Shown: one piece after another, positions 41,350 through 52,265 of the stretch
Layout: every line of letters starts with the position of its first letter
How positions within the stretch are numbered: position 1 is the first letter of the stretch
From: Odontocerum albicorne
Lineage: Eukaryota; Arthropoda; Insecta; Trichoptera; Odontoceridae
NCBI GenBank assembly: GCA_949825065.1
Contig: OX463846.1
Location: 6,777,366-6,841,365, forward strand
Direction: 5' to 3'
Length of the DNA stretch: 64,000 nt
Translations under genes and position numbers: made by a program
The notes under the pieces: model-generated
The model's input: only the letters and a program-made list of their open reading frames with translations
What the model was told of the DNA's origin: nothing
Databases searched by the model: none

Positions 41350-41645
41350 ATCAATCTATAATTTTTTTCCTCGGTCAAACTCTTCGTCTTCTCTCGTCAA
41401 CCTCCAGTCCAAGCAACAATTGGTAAACATGTTCGAGTCTTCTAGCAATGTGTCGGTAATATCACTGGATTCCCTCAGTTTATCATGTATACGAGTAAAT
41501 ATCATTGTGACACTACATCTGATATATTCGTTTCTTACTTTGTCTCTACAAGTGACACCCACTATCCACCTCAGCATCTTCACTTTTACAGTTATTGATG
41601 GTTTTGATATTCAATCTGCTATTAATGATTGCATACATTTACTTT
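41350..41645 (-). pseudogene. Non-LTR RT C-terminal relic, separate fragment
   Basis: Minus strand reads IKTINNCKSEDAEVDSGCH in one frame and, better, KMLRWIVGVTCRDKVRNEYI then RCSVTMI and IHDKLRESSDITDTLLEDSN. The MLRW-GVT--D-VRNEYIR motif belongs downstream of the palm segment, yet here it lies upstream of it on the minus strand. This is therefore a second insertion or a rearrangement. Confidence 0.83.
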
Positions 41646-42200
41646 TCTTTTGTATAAAGTTCTATTTGGCGGGCATCTTACAGCTAACCGAAGATGAAAA
41701 AATGAAATTATAAAGCGTTCTTAGTCCTAAAGTTTAAACAGCCCAGCAAGTAAACTTTCCACAAAACTTCAAATGCAGTAAAATTATTCTTTGACGTCAA
41801 TAAATTGGAAAAAACCAATTGGTTCGAAAATGAACCAATATAAGGCCGAATGATCTATTTGGAAATTATTTCTTCAATTTTCATAGAATAGCAAAAAATT
41901 CAATCATGGATGGTGATAAAAGAACATTGTCGATTAAAGTAAGAAAGCAAACAGCACCGAACTATCTACCCGTACTCGCAACCTCAATATGAACATGCGT
42001 TTGACATGCTTAGCCAACCGCAAACAGCTGCAACATAACATAAACTCATCCATGATGACCAGTACAGGACTTTGCGTGCGTTCCTTATGTTAAATGGCAA
42101 TTGGAAATCTTCCCATTTGTGTTATCCGTATATTTCCCAAATCGGAAGTTATGATGGTTTAAGATTGTTGTTAATGTTGTTTGGATATTTATAATTTTCG
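41646..42200. other. No gene seen
   Basis: AT-rich with a GC-richer part at 41930-42130; no assignment. Confidence 0.45.
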
Positions 42201-42204
42201 AATA

Positions 42205-42659
42205 TCAAGAAAATCAAAGGAAAAGTATACCAAACGATTGTCAGACCCGCGCTCCTCTATGGCTCCGAATGCTGGGCGATGTATAACTCTTACTCTAGGC
42301 AACTAGAAACTGCTGAAATGTTCATGCTAAGATGGTCAGCTGGTGTGTCCCTAAGAGACAAAATAAAAAACTCACGCATTCGTGGAAGCCTAGGTGTTAC
42401 AGACGTCAACAGTAAGATGGAGGAGAGGCGATTGAGATGGTATGGGCATGTTGGACGCAGAGTACCCGATCACATTGTGAACCAGGCAATCTCCATGGAT
42501 CTTCCTCGAATAACAACCAGAGGAAGATCAAATAATTCATGGGTGGTGCAAAAAAATAACCTGATGCAGAGGCACGGCCTGGGGGACGTAGTCCGGGACA
42601 GAAGAGCATACAACCTGAGGACGAGGAGAGCTGATCCCAACAGTTTTCGCAGACACTGA
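42205..42659 (+). pseudogene. Non-LTR RT C-terminus, frame intact to its stop
   Basis: Open frame from KKIKGKVYQTIVRPALLYGS ECWAMYN, then LETAEMFMLRWSAGVSLRDK, IKNSRIRGSLGVTDVNSKME, ERRLRWYGHVGRRVPDHIVN and a C-terminus RDRRAYNLRTRRADPNSF RRH-stop at 42659. All main C-terminal motifs are present without a stop, so this is the best preserved relic of its family in the window. It lacks the endonuclease and RT palm. A Gly-Arg-Pro basic motif is degraded to TRGRSNNSWVV. Confidence 0.93.
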
Positions 42660-42731
42660 CTTGGGATGGAGCCATGGAGAAGAGGAAGAAGAAGAATATA
42701 ACTGAGTGTTCATCTATTACTAAAAATTACG

Positions 42732-42885
42732 AGGTAGGAAAGTCTGGCACTATATTCTCTCTGCCTACCCTAACTGGGAAATGGCGTGATGTTATGTATA
42801 TACATTAATCGCACGACATGTGTTTCAACATCCTATTTCGAGGTTTTTATCAGATAAAATGAAGATATCCTCCAGATTGAATCGT
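42732..42885 (+). repeat. Second copy of an RTE-like terminus with extended tail
   Basis: 150 bases nearly identical to 36821-36970: AGGTAGGAAAGTCTGGCACT, CTGCCTACCCTAACTGGGAA, ATGGCGTGATGTTATGTATA, then ATTAATCGCACGACATGTGT to CTCCAGATTGA. Truncated 5' at the same family sequence, 70 bp after an unrelated RT end. Confidence 0.9.
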
Positions 42886-43515
42886 TTTTCTTCATACCCT
42901 TTGTTACAACAAATATTAATATTAAATATATAAACAGTTATCGAATTGAATTTCATTCATGATTACACAACCAATAGGAAGCTTCGAGAGGGGGTGGAGG
43001 AATTATAGCCTTTCTGGTAAATAAATCAAGTTTTGTTGCTCCCGCGGGTAAGCTGGCTCTGGATTATTTCCTCTGGGGCGGCAATACCTTTAACTCGTGG
43101 TAAAAAATAATCATCCCCAATAACAATAAAGTCTTGCGTCAGACATAATGAAAATATTATATAAATATAGAGAACGGAAAACAGAGAGAAAGCTGATACG
43201 TTTGATTATTGTTGGAATTAGTTTGTTTTTTTTTTAAGATTTATATAACAGTTATAAATCAAATAGAAAAACGGTTTGTTTAATAAGATAATCATCATCA
43301 TTACCATAACATCACACAATAATCTTATAGAAGGGGAACTGATTTCCACTTCATTCTATTCTGAAACACATATTTTACTTCCGTCACGTTCATAGATCTC
43401 GTAATGCATACTCTCCTATTATAAATACTTTTCAATCTTCCTTCTTTCAGAGTTTTATCTATTTATCTCAATTTCGTTAACGGGTTTCAAAAGTATGCTG
43501 ATTAAGATTTCAATT
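42886..43515. other. No gene seen
   Basis: AT-rich; a GC-richer patch at 42975-43110 is not assigned. Confidence 0.45.
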
Positions 43516-43524
43516 ACGATTTTA

Positions 43525-43718
43525 TTATTTACAGTACGACCTGACATATTGTCATACAGCAATCTCTTACAACGATTCATAAATATATTAAAAAGACGTG
43601 AAAGGAAACCCAGACTGGTACATTTTAAACAAAACAAAAAAAGGTATCAACGTGAATCGAACCCGCATACCTCGAGTCGGGAGATGGGTGTCTTATTAAT
43701 AAGGCCATGTTATTAATT
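43525..43718 (-). mobile_element. SINE-1, diverged copy
   Basis: Minus strand: ATGGCCTTATTAATAAGACA (A-box region), GAGGTATGCGGGTTCGATTC (B box), CCAGTCTGGGTTTCC, tail AGATTGCTGTATGACAATAT, end GTACTGTAAATAATAAAATC. Confidence 0.83.
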
Positions 43719-44135
43719 ATCATAGCTTTTAATAAAAAAAAATTTATACCATGGTCATGGTCATCTTTACGATGTCTTAAAAATCGTGTTTCAAATTTTA
43801 CCTTCAATTTTACGAATATCATCCAACCAGCGTGTCCTAGATCACTTCCATGTGTTTTTATGGTTCATCGACTGTTTATTGTTGTTTTATGCCATACCTA
43901 ACCACAATTTGATGGTGTACCTTTGTAACGAAATATTTGACCGGCATTATAGCACTTTCCAAGGGCCATCGAGTATAAATGTTCATTTTTTTATATTATT
44001 TTTCGATTAATTGAAACAAGAACATGTAAATTTAACGTGAGGTATCGAATCTGCATCTGCGGTAAAGAGTTGTCCATGTGACACTTACAGCAGCGCCAGG
44101 ATTTGATTCGTGGATATACAAATGATAGAATTCTG
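43719..44135. other. No gene; possible tRNA-like relic
   Basis: 44040-44112 (GTATCGAATCTGCATCTGCG ... GGATTTGATTCGTGG) has B-box-like sequences in both orientations but no clear A box. Confidence 0.35.
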
Positions 44136-44150
44136 GACGGAATGTCACGC

Positions 44151-44215
44151 CGTTTCCTTGCTTGGGGTAGGCAAAAAGACTCAGAGACTTTTTGCCTACC
44201 CCAAGCAAGGAAACG
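44151..44215. repeat. Perfect hairpin A (28-bp arms, 9-base loop)
   Basis: Arms 44151-44178 and 44188-44215 are exact reverse complements (CGTTTCCTTGCTTGGGGTAG and on); loop ACTCAGAGA. Made from the RTE-like terminus GGGGTAGGCA. Confidence 0.97.
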
Positions 44216-44219
44216 TAAG

Positions 44220-44296
44220 ATGTGTCAAGATAAGACAGTCTAGTGCCTACCCCAAAAAGACTGGGGTAGGCACTAGACTGTCTTATCTTGACACAT
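44220..44296. repeat. Perfect hairpin B (35-bp arms, 7-base loop)
   Basis: Arms 44220-44254 and 44262-44296 are exact reverse complements (ATGTGTCAAGATAAGACAGT and on); loop AAAAGAC. Only 4 bases separate it from hairpin A. GGGGTAGGCA thus appears four times in alternating orientation. Confidence 0.97.
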
Positions 44297-44475
44297 ATAT
44301 TTCTTCCACATCAATACACCTTCTCATACAGCTCTTCTTTCTTCTTATTTTTTCTTCCTTCAAAATGTCGTTCAATTGATCCAACCATACTTTTATTGGT
44401 CTTATTCTACCATGGCTTTCACTCACAACTCGACGCAAAAAAATGGAGTTTCAAAAAGTGGCATAAGAAGAACGG

Positions 44476-46595
44476 GATGAAAGTAGGTAAAGAAAATATT
44501 TGTCAAGGATGCCTTAAGATAAAATGAAAGAAAAAAAATATTACCAACTTTCTCCTGATTCCTAATCTTCGGTGTTTCACTATAATCGTTTGTTTTCCTC
44601 TTTATTCTATACATTTGGTTTAATAATATATCCATCACCCTTAGTAGTTGTTATATTTTGATTCTAGTTACATCCAGTCTTCAGACTTGCATACACGTAT
44701 TTTTATTTAAGTCCGTCTCTTTTTTAATGACTTTAACAACTCGTTTTCAGTTCACTTAATCTGTTCATTAAGTCACAAAACCTGATCACTTATAGCTAAT
44801 CCTTCTACATTTCGAGAAACCGCAAATATCAGAATTAATAAACATCTTGTCATCAATGATGAATTGAACTAAGACAAACAAGTAAGGAAGCTCACAACAA
44901 TTTCCTCCACTGCTTTAAGACTGAGCATCCAGTTTAATATTATATTTTGAATGAAGTTTCAAACCAAGATGTTTAGCACTTGCTATGCGTAAGCAAAACT
45001 TTGGTGATTTATTGCGGTATGTTGTTCTCTTATTTGCAACTTTGCCTTCCAATTTCCAGAAACGCGTTTGAGCCTGAAATAAATGAACATTTCATAAGAA
45101 AGTCGCACGGTCTCCGAAGGCCAATTATAAAGTTTGATTCTTGGGGATTTTCCGAAAGAATAATGCTTTTTTAAAAGGCGATTGCCCAATATTTAAAGGG
45201 AAATTTATGAGCCCAGGGAATATACGTTTAGTTTCCAAGTAACCTTTATACCTTTAAGCTTAAAGGACTCATTTATCAAAAAAATCTGGAAAATATATAT
45301 CCTCAATGGCATTTTGAATTAATCATGGTAAATTTATATGAAAATATCAAATGATTTTCGTATTTTTTATACCTTAATATTGGCAAATTCTTGTATAAAA
45401 TATTGATTAACAATAAAAGTACGAGTACTAAACTAAACTACTTTTTTCCACCAACTTTTTCGCGTTTAATGTGAACTTCTCTCGATTATTTTGCATGCTC
45501 TTCTCTCGATACTCTTCGTATTTTTTTACTCAGTCATACTACAATTGTAGAGGTGACATTAAAAAAAGGTCATGTCCATTGGATACAAAAAATGAGTTGA
45601 TAAAGCAGATTTTCTTCTTATCGATGGTACGGAGCCGTTAATATTTTCATTTCAATGAAAAAAGCACATAAATCATTTTAAAATCACAATAAAAACCAGT
45701 ATTTTTTCAAAAAGAATTTTGTCCAGGCTTCAAACCAATCAAATTCCAAAAATGATCATATCCGAATTGACCAATCATAGCTTTCCTATTGTGTCTAACT
45801 TCATACCAGTTCACCAGCAACTGTCAGTTTTAAATCATACGTGCAATGTAATGTCATTACACAGCTTTATCTACCTACATACTAGTATTTAAATATTTTA
45901 TGAATAACGCTATATTACCTTTTTCGTATTAACTTCTTGACACGTGTTTCTTTCTTCTATCTCAAGGATGTCTTCACGCGAAATGATCCCGGTTTATTAC
46001 GAGAGCAATGCTTAGGTCCAACTATAGTTGGGAAATTCTACGATGAGTCCTGTGACAGCTCACAAATTTGCCTCAATACAACCTTGTAAAGATGTTTAGT
46101 AATTATAATTATTTTATCAACTTTAATATAAGCCTCGATTCTAATAAGTAGCAAGTTATTTAGGTAAATACATTACATAATATGTGAGGTCTATTGATCT
46201 AAAAAAAATTAAATTAGGGGCCATTTTTACATTCTTAAGTTACTTATTACTGTTTTTTTTACTGGTTGCTTCATTGACTAATATTTATAAATTGTTTTGT
46301 ATAATTTCTGTGACATTTGTAAAATTTTATTCTTTAAAATTATGATTTGTCTGTGCAATATGGTTTATGACAACAGTTGCAACTAAGTATTACTCCCGTA
46401 ATAGACTGCCACCATTTTATCTGAAGAGAGTCTCGAAATAAAGGGTACAAACATGTGTTGTGGGATTAAAAGTAATTAATAAAATAACAAAGTAATTTAT
46501 TACTAAAAACTCTTAAATGGATTTCCTCAAAGTTCCAGCCGAAACCTTTGTTGAACTATTTTTAATTTAAAACGATATTTCTCAGCTGCATTGTC
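44476..46595. other. No gene seen
   Basis: About 2.1 kb of AT-rich sequence. Small open frames at 44980-45189 on both strands lack recognisable domains. No element boundary found. Confidence 0.5.
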
Positions 46596-46599
46596 ATTA

Positions 46600-47150
46600 A
46601 CCTGACCGTGTTAAGTATTTCAGAAATCGTTGTTGTGTTTTAACCTGACCGTGTTGAGTACTTCAAAAATCGTTGTTGTGTTTTAACCTGACCGTGTTGA
46701 GTTATTCAGAAATCGTTGTTGTGTTTTAACCTGGCCATGTTGAGTACTTCAGAAATCGTTGTTGTGTTTTAACCTGACAGTGTTGAGTACTTCAGAAATC
46801 GTTGTTGTGTTTTAACCTGACCGTGTTGAGTACTTCAGAAATCGTTGTGTTTTAACCTGACAGTGTTGAGTACTTCAGAAATCGTTGTTGTGTTTTAACC
46901 TGACCGTGTTGAGTACTTCAGAAATCGTTGTTATGTTTTAACCTGACCGTGTTGAGTACTTCAGAAATTGTTGTATTTTAACCTGACAGTGTTGAGCACT
47001 TCAGAAATCGTTGTTGTGTTTTAACCTGACCGTGTTGAGTACTTCAGTAATCGTTGTTGGATTTTAACCTGACCGTGTTGAGTACTTCAGAAATTGTTGT
47101 GTTTTAACCTGACCGTGTTGAGTACTTCAGAAATCGTTGTTGTGTTTTAT
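46600..47150. repeat. 43-bp minisatellite, 13 units
   Basis: Unit: TTTTAACCTGACCGTGTTGA, GTACTTCAGAAATCGTTGTT, GTG. Thirteen copies, with CCTGACCG and CCTGACAG variants and some units 4-5 bases shorter (one GTTG lost). CAG variants appear in units 5, 7 and 10. Confidence 0.97.
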
Positions 47151-48850
47151 TTTGTCCGAACTAATTAAAAAGTTGATCCAAACAATGCTTATTTGCTTAG
47201 TTTTCCCCATAGCATTCAACATCGTACATTATCATAACATTCATAATAGAAATTAGTATTTCACAATGCCTCGCAATGAACATACATATATGAATCATTC
47301 ATCCTATACGACCCGTCATTTGGCTTTGTTATTTAATTAATTTACTTACTTTCATTTTGTACTCGGCAGCGAATGTGTTAACGTTATATTTAAACTTCAA
47401 CAATAATTACACATTATAATAAATAAATTTAATTATAGCCACAAAGAATTTGAAAGAATTCACTTGAATTGTCAGTAATCTTTGTGTCAAGTTTGAATGG
47501 ATTATTTGTTTTAAATTTTATATTTCAACGAAATCTTTTTGTATTGTTTTTTCATATTTAAAACCTATATACTGTTATACATTTGTATATATTTTTTTGG
47601 ATATACTGTTTAATCCTATCTAATTGTAACGTTTTTTGTTTTCGAAATAGGGCTTCTTAGCTGAGAGAAAAAAAATACTTGTTACTGTGCAAAAGAAAAC
47701 TAAATACAAATTTCAGAATAAAAAACGACTACAAAAAGCTCTTTAAAAGGTTAACATTGTTGTTAATGGCACATGTAACCTTGGGTGGGGTATTTTTCTT
47801 TCTTCTTTCTATTTATTCAAGCTAGCAAACACTCCAATATCCACTTCGATTTGTTTGTTTAGAAGTGATTTGAAATCAAACACTTCCATTCTCAGAGCTC
47901 TTCATTCGATGTACACAGTAGGGAAAAAAGTAATTTTTGTTTACAGGCTGAAACAATAATGTTTGTACTTTTGATTAAGTAATCTAAGTAATACGAAAAA
48001 ATTCTTTTGTTTGACATGAAAAATAGGCCAAAGAAAAAAATTGATTGGTATTTACATAAAAAATCAATTTTACTTTGGATGGAAATAGAATTATTAGAAT
48101 TACAAGTTATATAAAAAAATAATGGATAATCGATCTTTTCTTTTTTATGTCTTCTTCCTTGGTTCATATTTCATAGAATCATTATAATCTGTGTTTATGT
48201 TTGATTTATTAATTTTTTTCAGTTTGTTGTTGATCCGTTTGGAAATAAATATGTGAATTTCGTATTACGAGCTTTATTTTATGTTACAAACTTTTTAGTT
48301 TCAAGAGTTTGTAACACACACGTACTCGTACATAATTTCACTCGTTTCCTAAACAAGATAAGCAAAAAATATAAAGTTCAAAACATTCCTATCTCGGTAT
48401 TTACTTCTTAACTTTTCTACAACCATAACTCATTAGAAGTGATGGATTAAATTCAATTTCTTTCGCGCCTTATATTATCTCATTTCAACATCGTATTAAT
48501 TTATCCAAACTTAATTTTTCTTTAGTTCCTCCCTATACATTTTTCATCGCATATTTGATGTATCATTAACGACTTAAAATGCTGTTCATCTTCTTCAGTT
48601 AATCACCAGCCTTTCGTTCACATACATCCTTCATTAACACACATCATATTATTTCGTTTATCGACGTATCATTTAGTCTTATCCCAACATTAATTTCTAA
48701 ATAACCTTTTTGACCCTTTTAATTTCTTCAACGTAGCAAAATATCAATGAAGGACGAGCAAATTAATATTTAAAGATTTAATATGGTATCCCTTGAAATG
48801 ATGTTGAAGATATTGTTAGTATTTTCTTATCAAAATATTAGAGTATGTAT
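47151..48850. other. No gene seen
   Basis: 1.7 kb AT-rich sequence. The 91-codon minus frame at 47892-48167 is low-complexity and unsupported. Confidence 0.5.
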
Positions 48851-48854
48851 TATA

Positions 48855-49030
48855 TTACACTTTTGTTGTAAATAGTACAATCTGGTGTGCTTATTGATAT
48901 ATGGTAATCTCATCCAACTAACCAAAACTTGTTAAAAAAACTAAGTAAAGAATAGATTTTTTTAAAATTGAATTCGAATATGAACCTGCAGCCCTCGGTT
49001 TCGAAGACAGACGTCCTAACAGCATAATAA
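48855..49030 (-). mobile_element. SINE-1, old copy
   Basis: Minus strand: head degraded (GTTAGGACGTCTGTCTTCGA), B box GGCTGCAGGTTCATATTC, TTGGTTAGTTGGATGAGATT, tail ACCATATATCAATAAGCACA, end GTACTATTTACAACAAAAGT. Confidence 0.78.
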
Positions 49031-49375
49031 TATAGGAAGACAAATTTGAGCCGTATGTTGTGAATTTTACAGTTTTTTTTATGGTTTTTACAGTCGTTTG
49101 TATTTTGACTACTAGTCAAGTGTTACTGTCGATGATCGATATAATGAAAGTGGTTATATTACCACGGCTTTATTTACATAATATAATATGTTAATCTAGC
49201 ATGCAAGTTGGTCGTAAACAACGAAATGGAATAATTATTGTCATAGAAAAACAGCAAACATAGCTTTGTAATATTTTCTTTACTTTTGTGCGCAAAGTTT
49301 CTGAATTGTTGAATTTTTTTATTATTAAAATTCTTTAAATAAAGTATATTAACATATAAGATTTTACAGATGTAC
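49031..49375. other. No gene seen
   Basis: AT-rich sequence. Confidence 0.5.
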
Positions 49376-49377
49376 AA

Positions 49378-49625
49378 ATATCACACATAGTTTAGTTCAG
49401 CAAACATAATCTAAGTCAACATATCACACATGTGGTTTAGTTCAGTATACATAATGTAAGCCAACAAATCTCACGTATGGTATACATAATGTAAGTCATC
49501 AAATCTCATAAATGGTTTAGTTCAATATACATAATCTAAGTCAACATATTTCGTATATGTTTTAGTTCAGTATACATTATCTAAGTCAACAAATTTCACA
49601 TATAGTTTAATTCAGTATACTCAAT
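49378..49625. repeat. About 48-bp minisatellite, five to six units
   Basis: Units of AGTTCAGTATACATAATCTA, AGTCAACATATTTCACATAT, GGTTT with changes; one unit is shortened. Confidence 0.88.
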
Positions 49626-50310
49626 GAAAGTCAGCAAAATAATTTTAATTTATTGTAAATGTCTCTCACAGCTGTTGGGATGTTACTGTCAATGAGTAAA
49701 ACTGACTAACCAAGTGCTATTCCTTTGTCTCGCGGGCTGCTTCTTTTGAATAGGGCCTCGGATTTTAACATTTTTCACATTTTCAAAATATTTTTAAAGA
49801 AAACATTTTGAGCTTTTTAATTAATACGATGAAGTCGTTTCATTTTAATTATTATTTTTTGTTTGTCACCAATCATTTTTGATTACTGTACATATTTTTA
49901 TGTAATTTTTGTGGATTATTAAGTTTAACCTGTGCATAAAATGTTTTAAAAAACTGATAAATAAAATATTTGCAATTATTCCAATAATATTGAACAATTT
50001 ACACGAATATGGCGCATTTAAAGAGCAAACTCTCCTCAAGGGCACTCTATATCGGGATTCAAACCCACGTTTAGTGACATTAAAAATATATCAAAATAAA
50101 TATATAATTGAGAGTTTCAGTACAGGAAGATAGTGGCTGCGGCAATTAGTTTATGTACTTCCCAGCGTCTGCATATGTTCAGAAAAACATATTTGGTAAG
50201 AAAACCGCTGAAAACTTACCAATGAAAAACGAACTGCAATAGATCTTCCAATATATGATAGCAACCCATTCAGTTCAATGTGCAATCTAATGTATGTGTG
50301 TGTATTATTT
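49626..50310. other. No gene; possible tRNA-like relic
   Basis: 50045-50085 (ATATCGGGATTCAAACCCAC) contains a B-box-like sequence on the minus strand, perhaps an old SINE head. The 74-codon frame at 49909-50133 runs across it. Confidence 0.4.
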
Positions 50311-50314
50311 ATTT

Positions 50315-50943
50315 TTAACCTTTCCTTCCCTGTGTTGGGTATCTTCTACACGTTGCTTCTAATAACCATCAATATCTCTATAAATATAATAAATACAAGG
50401 TTAAGATTTTAGGTATTCCTCCATAATATATTTACGCATTGATTTAAAAAATAATATTAATAATTATCAGAATTTATCGACTACATCGAGGTGTTTTGTA
50501 AAGATCGAAAACAAATTCGCATTTAAACGCTGCGAGTGCCTCGTCTTGACGATAGGTGAATAGTATGCGGGAAGCGCGACACTATATTCACATCTCACTC
50601 TTGCATACTAGACTGAATTGCGAGGAGCTGAATTGTCTCAACGTCGCAGGCATAAGCGTAAGCGCCGGGGTATGCGACTGACGTTCCGCGCCACTAGTAG
50701 CTTCTAAGCTTGCAAATAGGTGAGACGTACGCCCGTTCCGTGAGCGTTGCCAGATAGTTTTTTAATGTTTTCAGCAAATAAATCTCAATTATTAAAATTT
50801 TTAACTTCAATTATAATTAATTAAGGGGATTATCTATGAATGTTTTTATTTTTCCGATTTAAAATCGCTAATTTTTTATTGCGTACTCACTACCCAACAC
50901 CGGAGCACGCCTATTATTTTTATCACCGTAAGGGAAGGGTTAA
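50315..50943. mobile_element. TTAA-target MITE, family T1, copy 2 (reverse orientation)
   Basis: 629 bp including TTAA at both ends (50315-50318 and 50940-50943). Left: TTAACCTTTCCTTCCCTGTG; right in reverse: TTAACCCTTCCCTTACGGTG; inner TIR continuation TGTTGGGTA at both ends. In reverse it matches copies at 15.5 and 61.2 kb: AGCGATTTTAAATCGG, TCCGGTGTTGGG, ATACCTAAAATCT. The middle (50500-50760) is GC-richer, with GCGGGAAGCGCG and CGCCGGGGTATGCG. Confidence 0.9.
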
Positions 50944-50994
50944 GAAAATCTCTTAAATTAAGAAAATTCTGACAAGTTAAAAACAAAGAAACAA

Positions 50995-51110
50995 CTCTTT
51001 GGTCCAGTTGGTAATTCAACAGTCTTTCGACTCGAAGGCTGCGGAATCGATTCGAAGATTCGACCCAAAGGTTGCGGAACTTACTAAGGAAAGACGAACT
51101 TACAATCAAT
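50995..51110 (+). repeat. tRNA-like SINE head relic
   Basis: TTTGGTCCAGTTGGTAATTC (A-box region), GGCTGCGGAATCGATTCGAA (B-box region), followed by a second partial GGTTGCGG. On the minus strand a 96-codon ORF crosses it and is not a gene. Confidence 0.5.
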
Positions 51111-51349
51111 ATGTTCCATTTGATGTTCATAATTAAATTAAGCTTAAACAACGTCATTTCGTTCATTTATATTTACTTTAAAGAATAATAGCCTTATGAA
51201 ATTATATATTTAATAGTATATAACGGGTGAAGTCGGTTACGCACGCAGAACATAGGAGTGACACCCGCTTTTGGCTCGGGTTGTCCTGAATCATGGGCTG
51301 TAATTAGTGCTTACAGTAATTAGTACAAGTTTACAGTGTTTCATAAGCA

Positions 51350-51465
51350 GAACATCTGGGTAGGTGCGTGTTACAACACCCCCATTCCTGGGTAGGCGCG
51401 TGTCATTACACCTTCATCACACTCTTATTTCTGGGCGGGGGCGTGTCATCAGACCCACAAACCTC
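51350..51465. repeat. Three diverged copies of a GC-rich 33- to 43-bp unit
   Basis: CTGGGTAGGTGCGTGTTACA, CTGGGTAGGCGCGTGTCATT and CTGGGCGGGGGCGTGTCATC at about 51356, 51389 and 51432, each followed by CACC/CACCT/GACCC. Unusually GC-rich for this window. Confidence 0.8.
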
Positions 51466-51499
51466 TTTAGCTGCGTAACATTTCCAACAAAAGAATGTT

Positions 51500-51900
51500 T
51501 TATTCATTTACTTTTATAACCATTAGAATATGCAGCAAAACTTGACGATAGTAAAAAAATGTGAAAGTAAGATAAATGTGGCATAAATGCCAGCGGTTGG
51601 GAAAAAACAATATCTGGCGGAATAAGAAATGAGGATATTAGGAAAGAATGCGAACTGAAAGAAGATACAGAGCTTAAGATATACAAAAGAGCAATGAGAA
51701 GAACAAAAGAGCATTTTAATGAAATATTTACATGCATACATATCATAGATATTATCTGGCTCCCATGACGTACAATGCCGTGCCGAATTCAATAAAGATA
51801 AAGGAAGGAAAACCATTTAGACAGTCGATCGGAGCGTGTTTGTTATTGCGACAGGATTTTGAGTACTTGGGCTTTCAGGATGAATGACGTGTGGAAAAGA
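51500..51900. other. Possible retroelement relic
   Basis: The plus strand has a stretch reading GGIRNEDIRKECELKEDTEL, weakly similar to the RNExIRxxC segment of RT C-termini. I cannot support it further. The two minus frames here are shadows. Confidence 0.3.
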
Positions 51901-51909
51901 TTTGTGTGG

Positions 51910-52265
51910 GCTCTTGAATGTGGGTTTCTTCTTTTTGTTTTGATTTTTGTTATTTTGTATTTGTGTTTCTGTATATTTTTGTGTTAATTTTTATTCTTAT
52001 GATTATTTTTTATTCTTATGTGTGCCGTATATTATGGGACGAACATTTTTGGTTTTATTTTTGTTTCATTTTGGGTTCATTTTTGGTTTTACTTTTGTTT
52101 TTGTTTTTATTCTTATGATTGTGTGCGGTATATTGTGGGATGAACAAGTTTGGTCTTTCTGAAGTGATGGTGTGTGAAGAGTTTGATTCCGTATGATGTT
52201 TCCAGTTGTAATTGAGTGTCACTGTTTGTCAGGTTGATGAGAACGTGCAACGGGGTTTTGTTTTT
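51910..52265. repeat. T/G-rich low-complexity block with a diverged repeat
   Basis: Dominated by TTTTTGTTTT-type sequence. ATTCTTATG...GTGTGCCGTATATTATGGGA and ATTCTTATGATTGTGTGCGG with TATATTGTGGGATGAACAAG (52010 and 52110 regions) are repeats about 100 bp apart. The open frames are by-products of the skewed composition. Confidence 0.65.

Larger units (their letters stand above)
44140..44475 (-). pseudogene. RTE-like 3' end remodelled by inverted duplication
   Basis: The minus-strand terminus (GTCACGCCGTTTCC at 44143, read on plus) and the coding side (CTTGACACATATATTTCTTC, then CTTCTCATACAGCTC, CAATTGATCCAACCATACTT) correspond to the usual end of this family. Between them, instead of about 60 bp, lie two long perfect hairpins (next two entries). 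Confidence 0.82.

Noticed and set aside
41350..41645. Same RT copy as 40440-41235
   Set aside because: The C-terminal motif lies upstream of the palm motif on the minus strand, the wrong order for one colinear element.
51918..52162. Membrane protein ORFs rich in Phe and Leu
   Set aside because: Composition is due to T/G-rich low-complexity DNA; overlapping frames look alike.
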